Assembly (NCBI GenBank): GCA_034359265.1
Contig: CP136891.1
Span: 52,158,501-52,222,500, forward strand
Reading direction: 5' to 3'
Length of the DNA: 64,000 bases
From: Canna indica
Lineage: Eukaryota; Streptophyta; Magnoliopsida; Zingiberales; Cannaceae
Numbering within the stretch: the stretch's first letter is position 1; the number at the start of each line of letters is the position of its first letter. The position numbers and the translations under genes are program-made. The notes beneath the pieces were generated by a model. It ran no database searches. It worked only from the letters and a program-made list of their open reading frames with translations, and was not told the origin of the DNA. Shown here piece after piece: positions 1-11,316 of the stretch.

Positions 1-511
1 ATCGATGAGCCATCTCTAGCACCTGCCTGTGAACCTCAGTCATATTTGGCACCACTATCCCGTTCTTAAACCTCATAACACCCTCCGAGTCAATACCAAA
101 ACCATTATCGGCATCGCCTCTCCTAGCCAGATCATTAGTGAGTGCACAAAAAGCATCATCTTCCTGTGCTGCCTGCAACATGTCTACCAACGTGGACTGC
201 ACCCTCAGGTGAGCCACCAACGCACCAGAAGCTGATACTGACAAGACTGCCCCGCCATCCAAACACATGGCCAAATCCTGAGCCAACGGCCTCCTCCTGA
301 TTTCCAAATGCGCTAGACTGCCCATAGACTTCATCCTCAAAGCATCTGCCACCACATTAGCCTTCCTCGGATGGTACATGATCGTGCAATCATAGTCCTT
401 CAAGAGTTCAAGCCATCTTCTCTGCCTCAGGTTTAACTCCTTCTAGGTGAGCAAATATTGGAGGCTCTTATGATTAGTGTATATCTCACAAGCCTCACCA
501 TAAAGGTAGTC
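1..511 (-). pseudogene. RNase H end and integrase start of gypsy pol
   Basis: Continuation of the pol frame beyond the stop at about 512-514. Conceptual reading gives the end of RNase H (RDYLYGE, then IYTNHKSLQYLLT), the stretch LRQRRWLELLKDYD typical of gypsy RNase H, then MYHPRKANVVADAL and the linker into integrase ending with VHRQVLEMAH near the window edge. Two in-frame stops interrupt it: TGA where gypsy pol has Trp (KLW-RHYLYGE) and TAG where it has Gln (LTQKELNLRQ). The frame is otherwise continuous with the RT frame, so this is the same polyprotein made non-functional by point mutations. Confidence 0.8.
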
Positions 512-514
512 ACG

Positions 515-1732
515 TCATAGCTTCAATGCGAACACCACTATTGCTAGCTCAAGATCATGAGTCGAGTAATTCTTCTTGTGGCCCTTCAACTGCCGAGAGG
601 CATAAGCTATCACCTTGCCATTCTGCATTAACACACAACCCAAGCCGACTCGGGAGGCATCACAATAAATAACAAACCCTCCTGAGCCCGAGGGTACAAC
701 TAGAACTGGAACCGACATCAAACGGTCCTTGAGCTTCTGAAAGCTCTCATCGCACTTACTGTCCCAGTCGAACTTGACCTTCTTCTGAGTCGGGCTGGTC
801 AATGGCGCTGCAATTCTGGAGAAATTCCGCACAAATTTCCTGCAATAACCTACCAACCCCAGGAAGCTGCGAATCTCTGTGACATTAGTCGGTCTCTTCC
901 CATTCTGAACTGCTTCTATCTTTACAGGATCCACCGTTACCCCTTCCTTTGACACCACATGGCCAAGGAACCCTACACTCTCCAGCCAGAACTCGCACTT
1001 GGAAAATTTGGCATATAACATGAGCTCCCTGAGAGTCTCCAGCACTACCCTCAAGTGCTCAACATGCTTCTCCCTGCTCATGGAATATATCAAAATATCA
1101 TCAATAAACTCTATCACAAATTTATCCAAGTATTCCCTGAACACTCGGTTCATCAGATCCATGAATGCCGCAGGTGCATTAGTCAGCCCGAATGACATAA
1201 CCAGGAACTCATAGTAATCATACCTCGACCTCCTGAAAGTCATCTTCGGGATGTCACTATCCCGGATTCTCAACTGATGGTACCCTGACCGCAGGTTAAT
1301 CTTGGAAAACCACTGAACCCCCTGAAGCTGATCAAATAAATCATCGATCCTAGGCAGCGGATAATGATTTTTCACTGTCACCTTGTTAAGCTGCCGGTAA
1401 TCAATGCACATCCGCATGGACCCATTCTTCTTTTTCACAAAGAGCACTGGAGCACCCCAAGGCGAAACACTTGGGCGAATGAAGCCCAACTCAAGCAGCT
1501 CATGCAACTGGGACTTCAACTCCCTCAACTCAGCTGGTGCCATTCGATACGGCAGAATGGAGATCGGCTTCACCCCAGGCTGCAAATCAATACAAAATTC
1601 GATCTCTCTCTCTGGGGGCAAACCTAGAAACTCTTCTAGAAACACATCAGAGAACTCGTACACAAAGCCCAAGAAGGATTGGCAACCGCCTAGAAGTAGC
1701 TTCCAAGCCTTGAGAGCTGAAATTTTCACCAA
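515..1732 (-). pseudogene. gypsy reverse transcriptase / RNase H (pol fragment)
   Basis: 405-codon open frame. It starts in the protease-RT linker ([15 protein letters not shown]), followed by the RT entry motif ([15 protein letters not shown]), the RT palm with [31 protein letters not shown] and [15 protein letters not shown], the active-site block FIDDILIYS (about residue 195; FIDD in place of the commoner YVDD), and [14 protein letters not shown]. RNase H starts at [19 protein letters not shown] and carries [20 protein letters not shown]. The frame stops just after [10 protein letters not shown], where intact gypsy pol continues without a break. The apparent start Met lies inside the polyprotein and is not a true start. 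Confidence 0.9.
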
Positions 1733-1764
1733 CGAATCCCCCTTCCCTCACCCTAGAAGGTAAA

Positions 1765-2148
1765 CTAGGGTAATCCGGGCTTAGTGAACGTCACAGTCTT
1801 AGTCGTGCAATCCACTGAGGCAAAATGGTCCACCAACCAGCCCATGCCCAAAATCACATCCAGCTCTAACATTGGCAGGAGTGTCAACTCGACCATCAAC
1901 ACATGCCCACAAATGACCACCTCGCAGCCCCGAAAGACTATCTCTGCCAATACAGGATCGCTCGTAGGCGTAGACACCACAAGAGGCAAATCAAGCATAG
2001 AGAGTTTCCCTAACAACTTAGCAACAAATAATGCATATACAAAAGAATGCGTAGCACCTGGATCAAACAAAACATAAGCAATAGCAGAACCAACAACAAG
2101 GTTACCTGACACTACTGCCCTGGATGCCTCGGCGCCCTCTTGGTTCAA
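1765..2148 (-). pseudogene. gypsy aspartic protease domain
   Basis: 127-codon frame. The retropepsin-like active site reads VLFDPGATHSFV (Asp-Pro-Gly, a variant of the usual DSGATHSF). It is followed by LDLPLVVSTPTSDPVLAEIVFRGCEVVICGH and the second conserved block LELDVILGMGWLVDHFASVDC, typical of plant chromovirus protease. The frame ends in FTKPGLP and a TAG codon where the related plus-strand copy at 53157-53630 reads Gln (GGPQFTF), so the polyprotein has been cut by a CAG to TAG change. In an intact element protease and RT would be one polyprotein. Confidence 0.85.
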
Positions 2149-3083
2149 AGAAAATACTCGTGCAGCGGGCCTCTATGAACTATCAACTCGCTGGCCTCCT
2201 CCCTGAGTATGACCCCTTTGAGCCACGGAACCTACTAACATCGGTGCCTTCCATCTGGTCTAATCAGGCTGCTGACTACCTCTGCCAGGACAATCCTTCT
2301 TGAAGTTCCCAATGTGTCCGCACCCAAAACATGCCTCAGAGCAAAACCGCTCTGCGTCCTACTCAATTTTGGTCGCACATAATCATGGGTCTTAAGCATA
2401 AGGTCGCTCTATACCCAAAATTTATATTTCTTGAAATCTAGGGGAAATATCCTCCAATCAATCCAAAATTTAGGCTATATGGGAAATTTACCATCAGCCA
2501 ACCCCTACATATCCCTTTTGCAGAACTCTATCAACCGGCCCCTAGGATCCCTAGGGCTGCCCTAACCAAACTGCACCATAGATATTTAAACTATATGACG
2601 AGAACCAATGAATCATTCAAGATACTAAGCAACCATTTCAAGGATCTCTAATCCAAGCACTCATACAAAGGTAGCCCCCAAAAATGGTGCACTCTCTAGC
2701 ACAGGGCCATTCACGGCTTCAAGTTGTGCTACCCTGGGACTGTCCCAGTTTCTCCTCAACTAGTCGTCTACTTTTACGACCCTGGCCCTGCCGTCAGCCT
2801 CCACTCTGGCCTCAGCCTTGGCCCCGCGCTCTCTGGAGTTGCTGCCACTACCGCTCCATGCGGCATTAAAGGCCTCCATCAATTTGGAATCACTAGAAAG
2901 AAAACATCATAATTAGATAATTTAATTCACCCTAAACTTTTTTTTAAAGCAAACTTAACCACAAGTAGCGTTGAGGTACGGACTTAGCCCATTGATCTCA
3001 TAACACAATCCTACCGTATACCGACACGCTAGCAATGCCCTATATGGTAAACAAACTCTAGGTCGTAGTTAGACCAAATCACA
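2149..3083 (-). pseudogene. gag remnant with one zinc knuckle; deleted leader/gag
   Basis: Directly upstream of protease the same frame gives a CCHC-like knuckle, ACFGCGHIGNFKKDCPG (about 2280-2335). The His of the usual GHFKKDC is Asn here. Beyond about 2345, towards the primer-binding site, no gag matrix/capsid coding could be recognised, and only about 740 bases separate the knuckle from the PBS, far too little for a full gag plus leader. Most of gag is therefore deleted. Short open frames at 2684-2912 look like chance frames in this non-coding stretch. Confidence 0.6.
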
Positions 3084-3096
3084 TGCTCTGATACCA
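3084..3096 (-). other. Primer-binding site (tRNA-Met type)
   Basis: On the minus strand the bases read TGGTATCAGAGCA, the standard plant LTR-retrotransposon primer site complementary to the 3' end of initiator tRNA-Met. It lies three bases inside the LTR end (TGACA at 3104-3100), the normal spacing, and fixes orientation and LTR boundary. Confidence 0.95.
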
Positions 3097-3099
3097 CAT

Positions 3100-5794
3100 T
3101 GTCACGCCCCAACTCAGGGTCACGTGACCAACCAGGGTATACGTGCCTATACCCCGCAGCCTAACCCATGCACATGTCAACTCATAAATAAATATAGCGA
3201 AAAGAATAACATTTTCATTATGAACAAAAAAACAAAACAGTTTTCCATTTAAGAAATAAAGTTTTTAGAAAAGTATTTAAAGTGTGGAAATAAATAAATC
3301 AATGTTCAACTATTTGCTCTTAACAAATGAAATCTGAAGACAAGACCTAAATGTCCCCAAGCGACTATAGTTCCAAAATACCAAAATACAAGTGCATGAC
3401 AAACTACCAAAGACTCGACTACGATCCATAACTAGGACTGATATGAGATCAATGCGACTCTTCTGTCCTCCAGCCGTGCCAAGTGCTCCAGCCCACCTCA
3501 CTGGTCAGGCTCTGCAAAGAAAAATAGAAAGAAACAATGTGTGAGTTCAAAAGAACTCAGTGAGCGATTCTACCAACCCACACCATAAAAATCAACCACA
3601 GAGATAACAGAATAAAATGCCCCTGTCTCATACAGGGGTAATGCATCAAGTGGTATAGGCCATCTAGCCATTAGATGCCCAAAGGCAAACCATTTCACTT
3701 AACAGTGAAGTACAACAGGCCTCAGCCTATCCATGCCCTAAGGCAACACATAACACTCAAGGGTTATGAGGATAATTGGAATTGGCCCATCCGAGCTTAT
3801 CCTAAAATAGAACCCTTAGGTAAAGCGCAGGAATAATCGAGATTCGTCCATCCAAACTTATTCCTTAAATAAAGAAACTCGGATACAATTGGGATTTGCT
3901 CATCCAAACTTGTTCCACAAGAAACGCATGAACAATCGGGATTTGCCCATCCGAACTTGTTCCTTAAAGATAGCACAGGAATAATCGAGATTCGCTCATC
4001 CGAACTTATTCCTTAAAATATAAAAACTTGAGAACAATCGGGATTTGCCTGTCCGAACTTGTTCCACAAGAAACGCAGGAACAATCAGAATTCGCCCATT
4101 CGAACTTATTCCTTAAACACAAATTGGGAATTAACCATCCAACCTTCTGGGCCAAGCCCGCAATTCGACTCCTATCCGAGCCTCTCCACCATTCATAAAG
4201 ATATGATGCTAACAAGACCTAAGTCAAGTATCTCCTATAGTGTCTTAGGGACGTCTTTATTGGGAAACGCCGCAAAACTCAATGCCTGATCTCAACTCCT
4301 AGACCTGTAATATCATAATCCCATGAGGTTTTATTTCATGCATATAATTTAAATTGTTGGCTCTTAATAGATTATGCTACACCTTGAATTTTAATTATAC
4401 AATTAAAATTTCTATTTGCCACAATTAGGGTTTTGTTTTAGAGTTTTATTTTTAGTTTATTGTTGAGCCCAAAACTGGTGCACCCAAGTCGAATTTGACT
4501 TCCAAAGTGTGTCCTATGGATCCAAACTATGCTTTTTGGTCAAAATGATAGGTTACATGACTATATTAAGTAAACCATACGCACCACAACAGAGATTACA
4601 AAATCAGCATGAAATTTCAACATGTTGTGTTTTCAGCATGTTAAGGTAATTAATCCGAAAATATCAACAAATAAAGCCTAAATTACCATCACCACATATT
4701 TATAACATCAAGTCCATCATACAAAAATTAATTCATAATTTCTAATCAAGATCCAGCATGCATCTACATCATCTTAAGATCAAGACTCAAGCTTTAAATC
4801 AAGAATCCATACATTGCATGCATCAAGATTAATCTTTCCACATGCAAACATAGATTCATAAGCTGAAATTTACATATCTAGATACAAATCATGCATTGGC
4901 ATCAAAGGAAATTAATCCAAAGCCTAGATCTTAAAGAAAACATCAAGGACTTCTCATAGGCATTTCATCGAACACTTTGAGAGCGACCCAAGCCTCTCCT
5001 TGGCCGAGCACCCCTAGGGTCATCCTAGGGTTGCCGAGCCCCATAGGGTGGTTTCGGGTCTCCTCTTCCATGGCAACAAAAGAAAACTGCAAGAACTCGA
5101 GAGTCGACGAAAAAAAACTCACAAAAATACCTCGATTTCAAGAACGACTCAAGAACACAAGAAATCTAAGAAAAGGGGAGGGAAGATCCACTCACTTGAT
5201 CTAAAAAGAGGGAAAATAGAAAAACCCTCGATCGGCGGCCTCCGAATCCGGCCACAAGCACTCGGCTCCAAGAACAAGGGAAAGGGGGGGCTCCAAATCC
5301 AAGCCAGCGGCTTGGCTTCAAGAGATGGGAGGAAGAGGGAGAGGAGAGGGGCGGATCGGCTTCCTTGGAGGCTGCGGCTCCAAGAGAGGGGAAAGGGGAA
5401 AGGGGAGAGGGGCGGCTCGGCTTGGCTGGGCGGCTCCTCTCTTCTATTTGGCTGGTGTGGCTCCAAAGGGAGCCACCTAGCCCTAGGGGGGATTTTATAA
5501 TCCCCTCCTATTCCCTCCTATCTACACCCTAAAATCCGCACTCACATCAATTCGAATCCGCAACCCGCTAACTCAAACTAACTCCATGCTAAATACATGC
5601 ATCAATCACATGCACACCCATATGCATCATAATTTGATAAATCAAACTATATTATTATAAACCATAATTCGACTTACCCGAGCTCTGAAGCTCGCACCGG
5701 ACCATGAGTCGACTCGGCTTGACTTTGAACTAGCCCGCTAGGCTGACAATCACAAACAATAACATAAATAAATAATAATATCTAGGATATTACA
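3100..5794 (-). repeat. 5' LTR of the minus-strand gypsy element
   Basis: Bounded by TGTAATATCCTAGATA (minus-strand 5' end, at 5794) and GGGGCGTGACA (at 3100). The same termini recur at 8357-10971, 39517-44077 and 54369-63424. It contains a GC-rich GAGCCG/GGCTCC segment (about 4970-5480) with a TATA-like TTATAAAATC (5500-5491, minus strand) just upstream, as expected for the U3/R border, and a tandem-repeat block (about 3770-4120). Its right end abuts the copia tail at 5795. ORFs inside (e.g. 4006-4215, 5048-5500) are frames through repeat or GC-rich DNA. Confidence 0.9.
3770..4125 (-). repeat. Tandem repeat block inside gypsy LTR
   Basis: About seven imperfect units of roughly 45-60 bases, each built on the theme GGAA(C/T)AATCGGGATTTGCC, then CATCCGAACTT(G/A)TTCC. 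The same block, with different unit numbers and divergence, is present in the LTR copies near 43005-43400 (opposite strand) and 62440-62780. The copy at 8945-9190 carries a different repeat unit at the neighbouring position. Confidence 0.8.
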
Positions 5795-6370
5795 TCATGT
5801 TTCATGAAAAATAGTATTAGAGTCTCAACTTTGACTATAGGTTGACTTTTCTTGCCCTTTTTTATTGATGTCAAAAGGGGGAGAAAAATATTGGTAAAGG
5901 GGAAGAAAATATAGGAAAACCATGCATATAAATAGGGGGAGTTTATTTTCATATATATGCATGTTGATAGGAGGAGAAATCCCATGGTTGATATCCTTTA
6001 TGCTTAATTGTATATATTTTCTTAAAGATGTTTGTCATCATCAAAAATGGGGAGATTGTTGGCCAAAGGTTTTCTACCTTGGTCTTAATCTCGGTTTTGA
6101 CGATAACAAATATGGAACTAATGTTTCATTAAGAAATATTTCCAGCTTCCATATCGGTTAGCGCACGACGTCCACGATCCAAAATATCGGAGAAATCAAA
6201 AAATTGAAAGGACGTTGGTCGACGCGCTTGGTTTCGTCAGGAAGATAGAGTTTAGGTTTAAGGTATTTAGATAAATTATAAAATCCTCTTTATGATGCTA
6301 AGACGCTTAAAGAACCAAACCCGTAATGTGAAACCCAAACTGAAGAAAGAAATCGGCTGAAACTCACTAT
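5795..6370 (+). mobile_element. Copia element 3' tail: internal end, PPT and truncated LTR
   Basis: 5795-6056 matches the last internal part of the copia element at 22440-22678: a gttgacttttcttg stretch, then gatgtcaaaagggggagaaaaat, then tttgtcatcatcaaaaa followed by a purine tract ggggagat. At 6057 the LTR begins (TGTTGGCCAAAGG, equivalent to TGTTGGCTTAAGG elsewhere). It is recognisable to about 6370 (gatgctaag, then cccgaa-like blocks) and is then cut off. The gypsy LTR joins at 5794, so the gypsy element probably inserted into this copia copy. Confidence 0.75.
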
Positions 6371-6444
6371 AGAGTACCGGTACACTATGTAGTGATATAT
6401 ACAATTGAATTTCAAAAAAGATGATTAGCACAAGTTCATATATA

Positions 6445-8356
6445 TACTTATTTTCTTGATTCATGAGGATAAGTATCCAACTGCAGAACATATTGACAAG
6501 ATAATTTCTGTTGAATTTTCTGATGAACATGAGGATCCTCTTCTTTACAATCATGTACAATCCCTTATGATTGATAGTCCATGTGGAGTACTTAACAAAA
6601 AATCTCCATGCATTGAAAATGGGAAGTGCTTGAGGCATTTTCCAAGAAGATTTATTAACATAACTTATATTGATCATGAAGATGGATATCCTATTTACAG
6701 AAGGACTGATAATGGTATACTCATAAAGAAAAAATATTGAAATTGATAACAAATTTGTTATCCCCTACAACAAACTTCTGCTGATAAAATTTAAAGCACA
6801 CATAAATGTTGAGTGATGCAACCAGTCCAGATTAATCAAATATCTATTCAAGTATGTAAATAAAGGTAATGACCGTGTGACTGCAACTTTTTATGAGGGA
6901 ACTCCACAATCTGAAGATGAAGTAACTATATATGTAGGCTGCAAGTACTTAACTCCACAATTTGGTGATGACCCAATTGAGTCAGTTATTAATAGGACCA
7001 ACACCCATGAGACAAAGTTTTAAAGTGGATGGAAGCAAACATGAAATATCGAGAAGCAAGGTTTTTGAAATATGCAAAATTTCCTACAAAATTTGTATAG
7101 AAATATATAGAGCATGAGTGATTGCCTAGAAAAAGAAGGTTTTCAATTGGCAGAGTCCACTTTATTCCTTCCGGAAGTGGTGAATTATACTATTTGAGGA
7201 TCTTGCTTAACATATCAAGAGGGCCTCTATCTTATGTAGATATAAGAACATTTAATCGTACATTAAAAGATGCTTGCTGTGCAATAAGTTTTCTTGACGA
7301 TGACAAAGAATATATTGATGGAATAAAAGAAGCAAGTCATTAGGGTTATGCCAACTTTTGCAAAAATATGTTTGCAACTCTATTATTATCAAATCAAATT
7401 ATAAGGCCAGAGGTTGTTTGGAATAACACTTTGGAGTACTTATGTGATGATATTCTTCATACGCAGAGACGATTGTTTTGTTTTGATGGTATTTTTCTAT
7501 AAACTTTTCTTTATTTTAAATATCAAGTTTTTATCGATGATAAATATTGAAATGGTTTTAATCATAATCTGAATACAACATTGGAGCTAAATGAAGACCA
7601 GTTCAAGAACTTTGCTCTTGCAGAGATTGAGAATATGTTAAGGAGTAACAATGGGAGTTTGGTTGATTTCCCCGAAATATCATTTCCATATATCTTATTC
7701 CTACTTCGATGAAAAAGTAAACTTATTCAGGATTAGCTTAACTACGATAAACAATCATTAGTTGTAGATCATGCCCAACTCCTGTCCAATCTTACCGTTG
7801 AGCAAAGAAATATATACGATAAGATCATACTTAGAATCGCTGAAAACCATGAAGGATTCTTCTTTATATATGGATTTGGTGGCACTGGAAAAACTTTCAT
7901 TTGGGGAACTCTTTCGGCAGCTCTTAGATCAAAAGGTGAAATTGTTCTAACTATTGCTTCGAGTGGAATAGCAGTTTTGCTCATTCCAGGTGGGAGGACG
8001 AGACATTCAAGATTTGCAATTCCCATAAATGTCGACGAAGAATCCACATATAACATTAATCAAGGTAGTACATTGGCTGACTTTATAATAAAAGCGAAAC
8101 TTTTTATATGGGATGAAGCTCCAATAATGAAGAAGCATTATTTTGAAGCTGTTGACCGAACCTTCAGGGATATTCTCATATTCTCATATTCTCATATTCT
8201 CTATTCCAGCAAGCTTTGAGCAACCTTTCGGAGGAAATGTAGTAGTTTTAAGGGGTGATTTTAGACAAATTCTGTATGTTGTACCTAAAGGGTCAAGACA
8301 ATATATTGTGCATGCTATAATTAATTCATCTTATTTCTGGAGATATTGTGAAGTGT
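6445..8356 (+). pseudogene. Helitron helicase pseudogene, part 1 (Walker A to motif III)
   Basis: Starts in the linker region of plant Helitron proteins (HEDKYPTAEHIDKIISVEF, MIDSPCGVLNKKSPCIENG, KCLRHFPRRF, YIDHEDGYPIYRRTDNG; 6456-6740). After several stops it goes through FSIGRVHFIPSGSGELYYLRILLN (about 7140) to the helicase: LTVEQRNIYDKI, Walker A GFGGTGKTF (about 7870), LTIASSGIAVLL, the DEA-box FIWDEAPIMKKHYFE (about 8105), and FGGNVVVLRGDFRQILYVVPKGSR (about 8225). Frame changes and stops break it into pieces, and a short tandem stretch of tctcata occurs at 8172-8203. It ends at RYCEVL, where a solo LTR is inserted; the sequence resumes at 10972. Confidence 0.85.
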
Positions 8357-10971
8357 TGTCACGCCCCAACTTAGGGTCACGTGACCAGCCAGGGTATATG
8401 TGCCTATACCCCGAAGCCTAACCATGCACATGCCAAATCAAATAATGTAGCAGAAAGAAAACAATAAGTTTTATTTTAAAGGAAAAGCGAACCAACACCA
8501 AGTTTCGTTTAATAGCTCAGAAACAAAGAAAAATGCAGAAATGCGATTAAGTCCAACAGTTCAAAAGTTCGGTAAATAAAACCTAAAATAAATGACATAA
8601 ATGCCCTCAGGGCTACAACTCCAAATAAAACTAATACAAGTGCATGACAACTATCAAAAGACTCGACTACGACCCTAACTAGGACTGCTATGAGATCCAG
8701 CGGCTCCTCTGCCCTCCAACGACGCCAAGTGCATCCGACCCACCTCATCGGCCAGGCTCTACAAAATAGAAATCACACGACAACGGGTGAGTTCAAAGAA
8801 CTCAACGAGCGGTTTTACCCACCATCATAAATAAACGCAGAGATAACATAAATAAATTCTATTTCTAAAAAGTCAATGTCACAAAGGTGTGACTAGCTAC
8901 CAGGCCAACAGGCCACCCATACCCACGTCATCTAACTCTCCAAAGAGGTGCATCAGGCTGAAGCCCTACCATGCCCAAAGAGGTGCATCAGGCCGAAGCC
9001 CTACCATGCCCGAAGGCAACATCACCAACAAAAAGAGGTGCATTGGGCCGAAGCCCTACCATGCTCGAACGCAACATCACCAACAAAAGAAGTGCATCGG
9101 GCCGAAGCCCTACCATGCCGAAGGCAACCACACATACTAGAGAAGTGCATCAGGCCGAAGCCCTACCATGCCGAAGGCAATCGCACATACTAGGATAATC
9201 GGGAAAGGCCCTCCGAACTTACCCTGCTGGTTGGGAATTTGGCGTCCAATCACCCGGGCGTAGCTCGTAACCAGGCTCCTAATTGAGCCGCTCCGCCATT
9301 CCCAAGGATATGGCGCATCGAGGCCCAAGTCAAGATTATCCTACGATGTCCTAGGGGTGTCCTCATTATGAAGTATCTTAACACTCCAAACCCGACCCAT
9401 ATCCCTTACACCCGTAATGTCATGAACCCGTGTGATTCTATTTAATGAATACCTTGTAAGTTGGTTCATAACATATTATAATCACCCTTAACTCAATTTT
9501 AATTATATAATTTAAATTTAAATAATCTCAATTAGGGTTTTGTTTTAGGTTACTGTTCTGCCCAGAATTGTTGTGTCTGACCCGAATCTAGTCTCCAAAG
9601 TATGTCCTATATTTCCAAACTATATTTTCTGGTCGAAATGATAGGTTACACAACTATATTCACACATACACACACATCACAGCAAATAAATTAAAATCAG
9701 CACAGATTCATCATCTCAGCATACAATTCCAGCAAATTACATGCAATTTCAGCATACTTATAGAATTAAATTCAAAAATTAACAGAAATTAATCCCTAAA
9801 TTATCATTAGGACATAATACTAATCTCAGAAATTAATTCACAGAAATCATGTTTTTCATCAAGATCCACAAGAAACCACACACTTAAACCAAGAATCAAG
9901 CATTAAGATCAAGAACCCCCTTCTCAAGAACCCCTAATTAGTCATTAACAAGATCTTAATCCTACCACATGATTTCTACCCAAAATCACAGATTTAATTC
10001 TAAACAAAAAACTCAAAATCAAGAATCTCAAATTAGGAGAATAGATCAAGATCTCGTATCAAAGGAAAACAAGAACTCATTTGAAAATCCAAGAACAAGG
10101 CGTAAATACTGAGCCGTCAAGAACGGCTTCAAGAAACCGATTAAAATCCCAAAGAGAGAGGGTAAACCAATCACCTTAATTGGAAGAAGAACTAAGGAAG
10201 AAAACATGGATGGCGGCCCTCAAATTCAGCTTCAAAAGGCCGGTGGCTCAACCCAAGAAAAGGCTCCAAGGGGCAACGGCTCACTCCAAGCCGCCGGCTT
10301 GGAGAGAGGGAGAGAGAGGACAAGAAAGGAAGCAGGTGGCTCCTCTCGGCTCAGCTGCAAAGAAAAGGAAAAGAGAGAGAGGAGAGAAAAAGAAGCAGGC
10401 AGCTCGGCTCGGCTCCAAAGGAAAGGAAAAGAGAGAGAGAGATGAGAGAAAAAGAAGCAGGCGGCTCGACGGCTTAGCTCACAGGCGGCGGCTCCAAGGG
10501 GAATAGGGAAAGGGGGCTGGCGGCTTAGCTTGGCTTGGCGGCTAGCTCCCTTTCTCAACTCTTTGGGTGGCTCCAAAATAGGAGCCACAAGCCATGAGGA
10601 GGGGGTTTATACTCCCTTCTCAACCCTAACCCCTTGAACCCTTAATCCACAACCCGCATCCACCTTAAGCCAAAACTAAAACCCGCTAACCCGATAGACT
10701 TAATTAATTTAATTAAACTTATTATAATAAATCACAAACAATTAATTAAATACACCCCCATGAACATAATTAATAATTATGCACACACAACATCAAATTA
10801 AATAATCCCAACTACCCAAGCCTAAAATTCATAAATTAATATTCTATTTACCCGAGCTCGCAAACTCGCTATAGACCATGTGTCGACTCGGCTCAACCAT
10901 GAACTAGTCCGCTAGGCTGGCAAATACACATAAAAGGTAAAATAATAAATTTAAATATCTAGGATATTACA
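8357..10971 (-). repeat. Solo gypsy LTR inside the Helitron helicase
   Basis: Complete LTR of the same family as 3100-5794, same orientation: TGTCACGCCCC at 8357 and AGGATATTACA ending at 10971. No internal retroelement sequence adjoins it. The helicase frame resumes on the other side, so this is a solo LTR left by LTR-LTR recombination. The flanking five bases are AGTGT (left) and GGTGC (right), an imperfect, aged target duplication. ORFs at 10180-10588 are frames through the GC-rich GGCTCC part of the LTR. Confidence 0.9.
8945..9190 (-). repeat. Tandem repeats within the solo LTR
   Basis: Five copies of a roughly 40-60-base unit containing GTGCATCAGGCCGAAGCC followed by CTACCATGCC and GAAGGCAAC. 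The repeat generates spurious open frames in all three plus-strand frames (8889-9198). The homologous part of the other LTR copies has only one or two such units, so this array expanded after divergence. Confidence 0.8.
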
Positions 10972-11316
10972 GGTGCTAACATTGATAAGAATTATGAAGT
11001 TGAAGTTAGGGAATTCACCGTCTAAAGTTCAAGAACTGAAAGATTTCTCTAATTGGGTATTAAGCATTGGAAATGAGATACTTGGTGATGCTAATGATGG
11101 GGGCTCAGTAATAAGATTCCCGATGATTTGCTCAAAGAAGAAACAGGTGATCCACATGCTGTAATTGTGAGTGTCATTTATCCATCATTTTTGAACATTA
11201 TGGTTGATCACAATTACTTGCAGCACAAGGCTATTTTAGCACCTGCCAATGAAATCGTTCAAAAGGTGAATAATTTTATGTTGTCTTTGGTTTCGGGTGA
11301 AATGAAGATCGGCTTT
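10972..11316 (+). pseudogene. Helitron helicase pseudogene, part 2
   Basis: Continuation of the helicase after the solo LTR: MKLKLGNSPSKVQELKDFSNWVLSIGNEILGD (10988-11090), then after a frame change LLKEETGDPHAVIVSVIYPSFL, YLQHKAILAPANEIVQKVNNFMLSLVSGEMKIG (11128-11310). These match the standard inter-motif segment of plant Helitron/Pif1-like helicases (NRAILAPTNEIVxxVND). It stops at the copia insertion point; the target GCTTT at 11312-11316 is duplicated at 24310-24314, after which the helicase continues. Confidence 0.85.

Larger units (their letters stand above)
1..5794 (-). mobile_element. Ty3/gypsy LTR retrotransposon, 5' part (chromovirus-like)
   Basis: Minus-strand element entering from the left edge. 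Reading from right to left it has a 5' LTR (5794 to 3100), a tRNA-Met primer-binding site (3096-3084), a strongly shortened gag region, a protease, RT/RNase H, and the beginning of integrase running off the window. The order PR-RT-RH-IN is that of Ty3/gypsy. The 2.7-kb LTR and the RT sequence suit the Tekay/Del type of plant chromovirus, but that lineage call is inferred. The body carries nonsense codons and a gag deletion, so it is not autonomous. Its 3' LTR and right target duplication cannot be seen. Confidence 0.9.

Noticed and set aside
3084..3096. Possible tRNA gene fragment (match to the 3' end of tRNA-Met)
   Set aside because: Only the 13-base primer-binding complement next to an LTR end; no cloverleaf.
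5048..5500. 150-codon plus-strand frame rich in Arg/Lys/Gly
   Set aside because: Homologous to the GC-rich LTR leader above, on the antisense strand; not conserved as protein between copies.
6364..6393. CACTATAGAG...GTAGTG, which could suggest a tiny CACTA-like element
   Set aside because: Only 30 bases with an internal GTACCGGTAC palindrome, no target duplication and no subterminal repeats; probably chance.
8889..9198. Three overlapping plus-strand frames of 75-83 codons with repeated AEALPC/RPKPYHA-like peptides
   Set aside because: They are the three readings of a tandem DNA repeat inside a solo LTR; no single frame is favoured and the unit length is not conserved.
10180..10588. Frames of 79-118 codons on both strands
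   Set aside because: Again the GC-rich part of a gypsy LTR; frames differ among copies.
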